From the NCBI GenBank assembly GCA_029959085.1, contig JARWIR010000005.1, positions 4,032,501 to 4,096,500 on the forward strand: DNA of 64,000 nt, in the 5' to 3' direction. This document shows, in pieces, positions 57,987 to 64,000 of this stretch. Numbering within the stretch: the first letter of the stretch is position 1; every line of letters starts with the position of its first letter. Below the pieces are notes generated by a model that ran no database searches, was not told where the DNA came from, and was given only the letters and a program-made list of their open reading frames with translations. Source of the DNA: Nemophila menziesii. Lineage: Eukaryota > Streptophyta > Magnoliopsida > Boraginales > Hydrophyllaceae. A program made the translations under genes and the position numbers.

Positions 57987-59799
57987 CGCTACAACCAAGT
58001 TTTTAGCGACAACAATGACCGTACTTTAATGAATCTCAAATTAACGACCATATACTGATCACGGTCGCTAATATTTCATATTTGAAATAAAAAAATCATT
58101 GGCGATGAACTCCTTTGGATGTAATATGTTTTTTTTTTTATATAATTACAGGCAGTTCTTTAGTGACAGACTATCTTCGTTTTAGTGATGACGACTCTAG
58201 TCGCTAAATTTTTTTTACGTTATAACCAGAAACGGGTTTCTTTTTTCCTATTATACATTTACCTTAAAAAATTTCTACCCTATCTTTGTTGTTTCGTTGT
58301 TGTTGTCCCATTCTGATCCCCTTCCGTCTAGCTACTGCCGTCTTAACTCCTTCTCACCATCATTCCAAATATTAGACTGTAATTAATTTATATTTTCTCT
58401 AATTAGTATTTTTACGATAATTTTTTTAATTAATATATGTTTTTACATATGATTATATATTTGTTATTTAATATGTAGGATAATTTGAATGTTGTGTAAA
58501 GTAATGTGTGGTATTACCAACGGGGTTTCAAGTGCCCTCTTATTTGCAAAAATAACTAGCACAACATCGTTCTAATTCTTCTTAGGCTTTTCTGTCGATC
58601 GGATAATGCTCTAAACTTTCATAAAATGATAAACATTCACTAAACTATTTAAATTATCACTCAACTCCCCACCCCCATCCCAAAATTCGACATTATCATT
58701 TAAAGCCATGGATCTATCATTTAACCCCGGGAATTCCGCGATTTCAGATTATACATCCCAACATAATTCACAAATCGCAACCCCCTTCCCCTTGGAGTTT
58801 CAAAATTTTCCAAATATAAAACTATATATGATAATTACACTAAAATTGCAATAAAATTCACCACTTTGGCCCCTAAACGTTCTAAAATTCTATATCTTAA
58901 AATTAAACATATAAAATCAATTGATTAGAATAATAAATTAAACAATGTCTACATATATAAATCAAAATTGAACAAAAAAAATACATACATAAATCAAAAT
59001 TGAACCAAAAATACATATTTATATATAAAAATAATTCAATAATTACTGGGAGTAATTGATAGAGAATAGAATAGGTGTTGACGGAGGGATAGGGGCGGCG
59101 AGAAAAGAAGGCGGTGTCAAGAGTAGCCTCAATGTAAAAGATCAAATGGGGTGATATTTTGTTAACGGTGAGATGAAATGGAAACCCATTTGTTAGTTTT
59201 ATAATGTTCTAAATCTCTAGTATCCCGTAGGTGGTCGCTAGAGGTTAAATAAGTGGTCGGTAAAGATTTTTACTAAAATTGGATGATCAAATTTAGCCTG
59301 CCAATTTTTTGAAATAGTTTTCACCGATCGTCAAAGTGATCGGTAAAAGTTTAAACCTCTAGAACAAATGAGTGATCGTTAGAGGTAGCTTTTCTAGTTG
59401 GTAATGGAATCCGGGGAATTTTTTTATTTTATTTTGCTTGCCTACATCTAATGATCATTTGTGATCATTAAATAATACTCCCTCCGTCCATTTTTATTTG
59501 TCTCATTTTCTAAAAAAAGGTGTCCAACATTGTTTGTCCATTTTTCATTACCAAAACACTTTTTCCCTACTTTTTCCAATATTACCCCTAATTAAATAGT
59601 AGAAAAGGTAGCACAATAAATGATCTCATGTATATTAATTAAGGGCATTTGTGTAAAAGGGGAGAGTATTAAATGCTCTTTTTAATCTTTGTGCATTAAA
59701 AAAGTGGACAAACAAAAATAGACGTAGGGAGTAGGTTCAAGCGAACACGCCAAGCAATCGGTCAAAGTTTGGTCGCTGAGTTTTTAAACAATAATAGTG
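57987..59799. mobile_element. Probable CACTA-type non-autonomous remnant
   Basis: The left end reads CGCTACAACCAAGTTTTTAG; the right end is the complement of CACTATTATTGTTTAAAAAC. Both ends are rich in repeats of GGTCGCTAA or variants in both orientations (near 58005, 58069, 58197, 59233, 59252, 59332, 59375, 59770), like CACTA subterminal repeats. No matching 3-bp duplication and no transposase seen. Confidence 0.45.
59478..59731. mobile_element. Stowaway MITE (Tc1/mariner type)
   Basis: Ends CTCCCTCCGTCCATTTTTAT and complement (GACGTAGGGAG), flanked by TA at 59476-59477 and 59732-59733. 254 bp; sits inside the CACTA-like remnant. Confidence 0.92.
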
Positions 59800-60174
59800 T
59801 AATTTTTTTTTTAAATCATTATTGCTTTGATGAATATTTTGTATGAGGTTGACCAAAAAAAAAAGAATATTTTGTATGAACGCGATAAATAAGAAATAGA
59901 TACTTTTCCAAAGCACTTAATTTAAATTCTAGTTTGTCACAATCAAGAAACTATCACTCATTGTTAGGTGGTATCTTCATTTCTCGGAATGTTCCAAGAA
60001 ATTGATGTACTAGTTTGTAACGTTGACAAAAAAAAAAGAAAAAAAAGATGTAGTTTGTAACTAATAATATTCCCATTTCATGCCATTTGACTTTCAATTC
60101 CTTGTATCATAATGCAAAGATTGTATTTTACTTGGTAGTTTCATTAAGATATTTCTAATTCTACGGTTACGGTT
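59800..60174. other. Intergenic DNA
   Basis: AT-rich, nothing recognised. Confidence 0.5.
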
Positions 60175-60356
60175 GTATCCCTTAAAAAATATCACTAAAA
60201 TATTATTTATAATAGTAAATGATCTAATCATATTATTTATTTATTTTGATTGGTTTATTTTTCTTTCTATAATCATTTACCATCTATATTTATATTAGAC
60301 TATCTATCATTTATATTATAAATAATATTTTAGTAATAATTTTTTTTAGATGATAC
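60175..60356. mobile_element. Palindromic MITE-like repeat
   Basis: Inverted arms of about 40 bp including CTAAAATATTATTTATAAT and its complement, ends GTATC/GATAC. No clear target duplication, so the superfamily is open. Confidence 0.55.
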
Positions 60357-60657
60357 TCAATATTACTTTTGATATTTTCTCGGTTGTTTATAAGTTTTTT
60401 TTTTTAATCTCAAATATGGAAGAAAGTTAAGAACCTTATGAAGGTTTAGAAGGTTTAGAAGGTTATTGGTCTAAGGTTCAAAAACCTCCCAGAACACCTA
60501 GTTCTGACTAACTTAGGGGTATGGTTGGAGAGTCAGTCATGTTTCCTATGAGATTAGTCGAATGTAAGCTCGGAACCCACGTCTCAAAAAAGATAGGTTT
60601 TCTTTTCCACTCTAAACTATAAAGTAAATTGCAATTTTAGTCTCTCTTTTATGGAAA
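60357..60657. other. Intergenic DNA
   Basis: Contains a short run of GAAGGTTTA repeats near 60440. Nothing else recognised. Confidence 0.5.
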
Positions 60658-60666
60658 AAAAAACAA

Positions 60667-60857
60667 GAGTAATGATATTTGTCACCCTTTTTGTATCACC
60701 ATTTTATCACCTCCTACGTGTATGCCTACATATACCAATGAATTGATTTCTCTATCCTATTTAATTTTTCTCTATTTTCTATTCAAGGAAATTAAAACAT
60801 ATATATAGAAGAGTGATAAAAGAGTGACATGAAAAAGAATGACATATATCATTACTC
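60667..60857. mobile_element. MITE with a 9-bp duplication, Mutator type
   Basis: Inverted ends GAGTAATGATATTTGTCA (partner GAGTAATGATATATGTCA) and duplication AAAAAACAA at 60658-60666 and 60858-60866. 191 bp. Different ends from the 34033/44761/45144 family. Confidence 0.72.
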
Positions 60858-60866
60858 AAAAAACAA

Positions 60867-63800
60867 ATTTTGTATTTTGGCTATCTTTTAGACTAATTAT
60901 CTTTAATATTATAAAATATATTTTCTTTTATTTTTCATATGTGGTATGGCATAAATTACCACCATGAACACTTAAGCGTACCTCAAGCGTGTTATATATT
61001 TTTTGTACATATTCGTTATTTCTAACATATAAGATAATCAATCACTTACTATTTGTGAACAATATCGCGGAATTTCATGACATTAAACCATTTAAGTTGC
61101 AATCCTAAAAATTATTACATACATATTCTTCTTAACCATCTCTAACCCCCCCCCCCCCCCCCTTAAAATTATTTTGATATACGGTTGATCAGGTACACGT
61201 TTTATAAACAGACAGCATAAATGTTATCCACTTCTAGCCGACTTACCTATAAATATGGAACGTCAAATAATTATACTAAGTGTCTACTTTTGGTCCTTGA
61301 GAATTGGGCATGGACTCGTTGGTGGGTTTAGAAGAGTAGAGCTTTGATAATGATTAGATTAGAAGACGTAGGCATTAGCGCAAGAAGACATTAACACGGT
61401 TTTCGGGGTTGATCTAAGATAACCCCACAAGGGTATATGACTTAGCTCGTATGAAATTATTAGGACGGTATTTTCAAGTAGTCGGGAGTTCTAGGACAAC
61501 ACTCTCAAAATAAAATTGCATGTTTCACAAAAATAGCTTGAAACAAGATAATTTTTCTTAAAAACTATTGATTTTTTCTTTAAATACTTATAATTCCTTT
61601 ACAAATTATTTAAAAATAGGTGATCAACCTTGGAGTCCAATTTGATCGCCAACAAGAATGAAAGGGAAAAATCTTCTCCCTAAAAGCCATTAAAAAACTT
61701 ATGGGTGGCCAACAAATAAATTTAAATACATAAAGACAAAAAAAGTGGCAAATAATCATTGACTAACAACTCAGAAAGTCATTGAGTATCGACATTGTTC
61801 ATCGCCACCATGGCATACACAGAGATTACTTAGTATGAGTATCTAAATATAAAAGTCTTTTGAGTACAAATAAGTATGAGATTCTCTGAGTATACTCAGA
61901 AAAATATTTAAGAATGCTTGGAAATTCTCTGTATACTTGAAAAAACTCTAAATATGGGTCTCTGGGTAGGCTAGAAAAACATTGAGAAATTGCATAAAAT
62001 TAACAAAAAAAAAACGTTTATTAATAAACCAGAATTACAATTAATTTACCTAGAAAAAATTACATTCAAAGGTAGAAAATAAATTTACGCCATTCTAATT
62101 AAAAAATAATTTAAAAAAATTTAAAAAATCTAAAAGAAATTTAACGGTTGACGTTATCATCATTTAACACACCCCAATCTACAATTTTTTTTGAACAGAA
62201 ACAACCATACCGAAGAAAGCCATGGATCTGGGTCGAGATTTTGTTGAACTCACAAAGTTTCATCCATGGTAAAAGCCAAGATTTCACTTGAACCAGATCG
62301 TCCAGATTTTCAAGGTTTATGATCCCTAGCTTTCAAAACTCCATGGAAGAAATGCCATGAAAAGCTCTGCCAGAAGTTGCTGCTATGGACATCTTCTTGA
62401 ACGCTTGTTTGCTCAAATTGACATAAACGTCGTCGTGAACGCCTGTTTACTAAACATAATTATTCAATTTGAATAATGATTGTTCAGAATTATTTAAATG
62501 GTTTCATGCTTATTATTCGGTATTAAAATCATTGGTGGACACATAAAGGGCTCACCAAATGTTATTCAAATTAATCTACATTGACCCATTCAATAGAGTA
62601 TGGAGATTCATCACTCAAGATCGATTTCGCTCAAAGATGCTACAACTTGAGTATTTGATAAGAAGATAGAATGTTAAAGCGGTTCGAGGACTTCCTTTAT
62701 TATAAAAAAATCACTAACTAATGATAGTTGAGTATGTTCGCGGTATTGATCTTACTAATGTATTCTGAAAAAATAAAATAAATTTCATTAAGTAATTTGG
62801 TAATTTTTAATCTCTGAATTACTAAATTATTAAAACAATATAGAAAAATTAATTTTCATAAAATTATACCTTACAATTCTTATACCCTAATTTAATAGTG
62901 GATGCTTTAAATCTACTCTTTTAGCATTCATTCCAATTTATTTTTATTTGATATTTTTGGCAATTGAAAGTAAATAAATAGATTCAATGAACGATGTAAG
63001 AATTTTTTTGTTTTTTTCCCGAATTTGGGCAAGAACTTAGTAGGATGCAATTTGCACGTCATTGATAATTGGGTCTATCTAATTCCTAAAAGTGGAGGGT
63101 GGGAGCTCTGTCACTGATTTAGATATTTTCTTTAACAATGTTAATATACGAATTAAATATTATCTAAAAATATGGATCTAGTATTAATCATACTATCTGA
63201 AACTATTACTCTGGAACTTGCTGAATTTCTCAACTTTAATATCATACCACTATGGATTTGTAGGTCGAACGGGGGTTAACTCTTGTAGATATTTTTTATT
63301 ATAATTTGGTGCTGGAATTTTTTTTTTAGACAAAGTGGTGCTGGAAAGATCGAGTTCTAATTAATACATACCACGATAACAATGCTAATATTAAATGGTC
63401 TCCTAACACATTTTACGATTAATGTTTTTTGTCTTCTGTAATCTGTAATGAATTGTGTAAAGGATAATAATGTTCTTTGACTACTTATTGGGGAGTTTGT
63501 TCTCTATAAATTTTCTCATAAAAAATTAGGGTTTAGATTGTAATTCTTCCAATATGTCATGTTTTAAGCTTTTTTACTTAGGTAAAATCGCGAGAGATCT
63601 CGTATAGTGAATGTTCTTTATCTTGGACTAATCGTAGACGGAGTTCTAGCCTTATTGAAAGCAATCTAGATAGGTGGTAACCAATTCTAAATGAGACTTT
63701 GTTTTTCCTAATACTTGATCTAAGTGCTCCCGGTTCTCCCTAATAGTTCTTAAAAAAATTAATAGGGGTTGGTTAATAAACATAAGCATTATTATCATGA

Positions 63801-64000
63801 AAAGGCATGGAATGATTTGTGATCACGTGGTAACAGTGATAAGATCTCTTTGATTAAGAATACAAGTTCTACATCATTTTGTTAGACCATAGGCAATGTT
63901 TTAAAAGACACTAGACAACATGTAGTCAGGTACCTTCGAGCTTCTAGAAGTCTGGCCGGGAGTCTTGACGGTGCGTAGGTGTTTTTCTTCTAAGCGGTTT
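60867..64000. other. Intergenic AT-rich DNA
   Basis: No gene, RNA gene or complete transposon recognised on either strand; all open frames are short. It includes a run of 17 C at 61146-61162. Confidence 0.5.

Overview
The window is nuclear DNA of a flowering plant, most likely a eudicot. It is AT-rich and dominated by nested plant transposons (Ty3/Athila-type LTR elements, Helitrons, MITEs, a LINE). Only two ordinary host genes are recognisable, both intron-containing. All calls come from reading the sequence; no database search was run.

Positions 1-31659 are a stack of Athila-type Ty3 retrotransposons. The oldest layer, E3 (22056-31659, + strand), is non-autonomous: its gag-protease ORF runs straight into the tail of an integrase, with no reverse transcriptase, RNase H or integrase core. 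E3 was entered by E1 (minus strand, 1-8890 plus 21601-22055), which is dead: stop codons and a deletion of about 3.9 kb. The 5' LTR of E1 was entered by E2 (8891-21595, + strand), which is complete. E2 has two 1562-bp LTRs with about five differences, a TACAC target duplication, a tRNA-Asp-type primer site, an uninterrupted 1877-residue gag-pol ORF and a second ORF in the env-like position. A hAT-type MITE sits in an E1 LTR, and a solo LTR (TSD CGGTT) splits the second ORF of E3. The region around the second ORF has the same architecture in E2 and E3: a hairpin after the gag-pol stop, a GC-rich palindromic tract, an A/C-rich leader, the ORF, a second hairpin, repeated polypurine-tract-like boxes and a long-range stem. 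Two of the helices covary between E2 and E3. This conserved noncoding architecture is the best candidate for something undescribed.

Positions 31660-47640 are a patchwork. It holds an organellar DNA insert (plastid psbA fragment next to the start of mitochondrial rps7), a TRIM-like miniature LTR element, a hAT element with a Mutator-type MITE inside it, and two Helitrons lying tail to tail in one TA tract. The Helitrons carry gene fragments, including a GSK3/BIN2-like exon. Further right are a Tourist-type MITE, two more copies of the Mutator-type MITE with internal 16-bp repeats, and a copia-type solo LTR. Positions 47641-50987 are a degenerate LINE on the minus strand with the reverse transcriptase missing.

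Positions 53203-57029 hold the host genes, convergent and 283 bp apart: a five-exon short PIN auxin carrier resembling PIN8 (+ strand) and a four-exon pectate lyase (minus strand) with an apparent one-base frameshift. The rest, to 64000, is intergenic with a probable CACTA remnant, a Stowaway MITE and two other MITEs.
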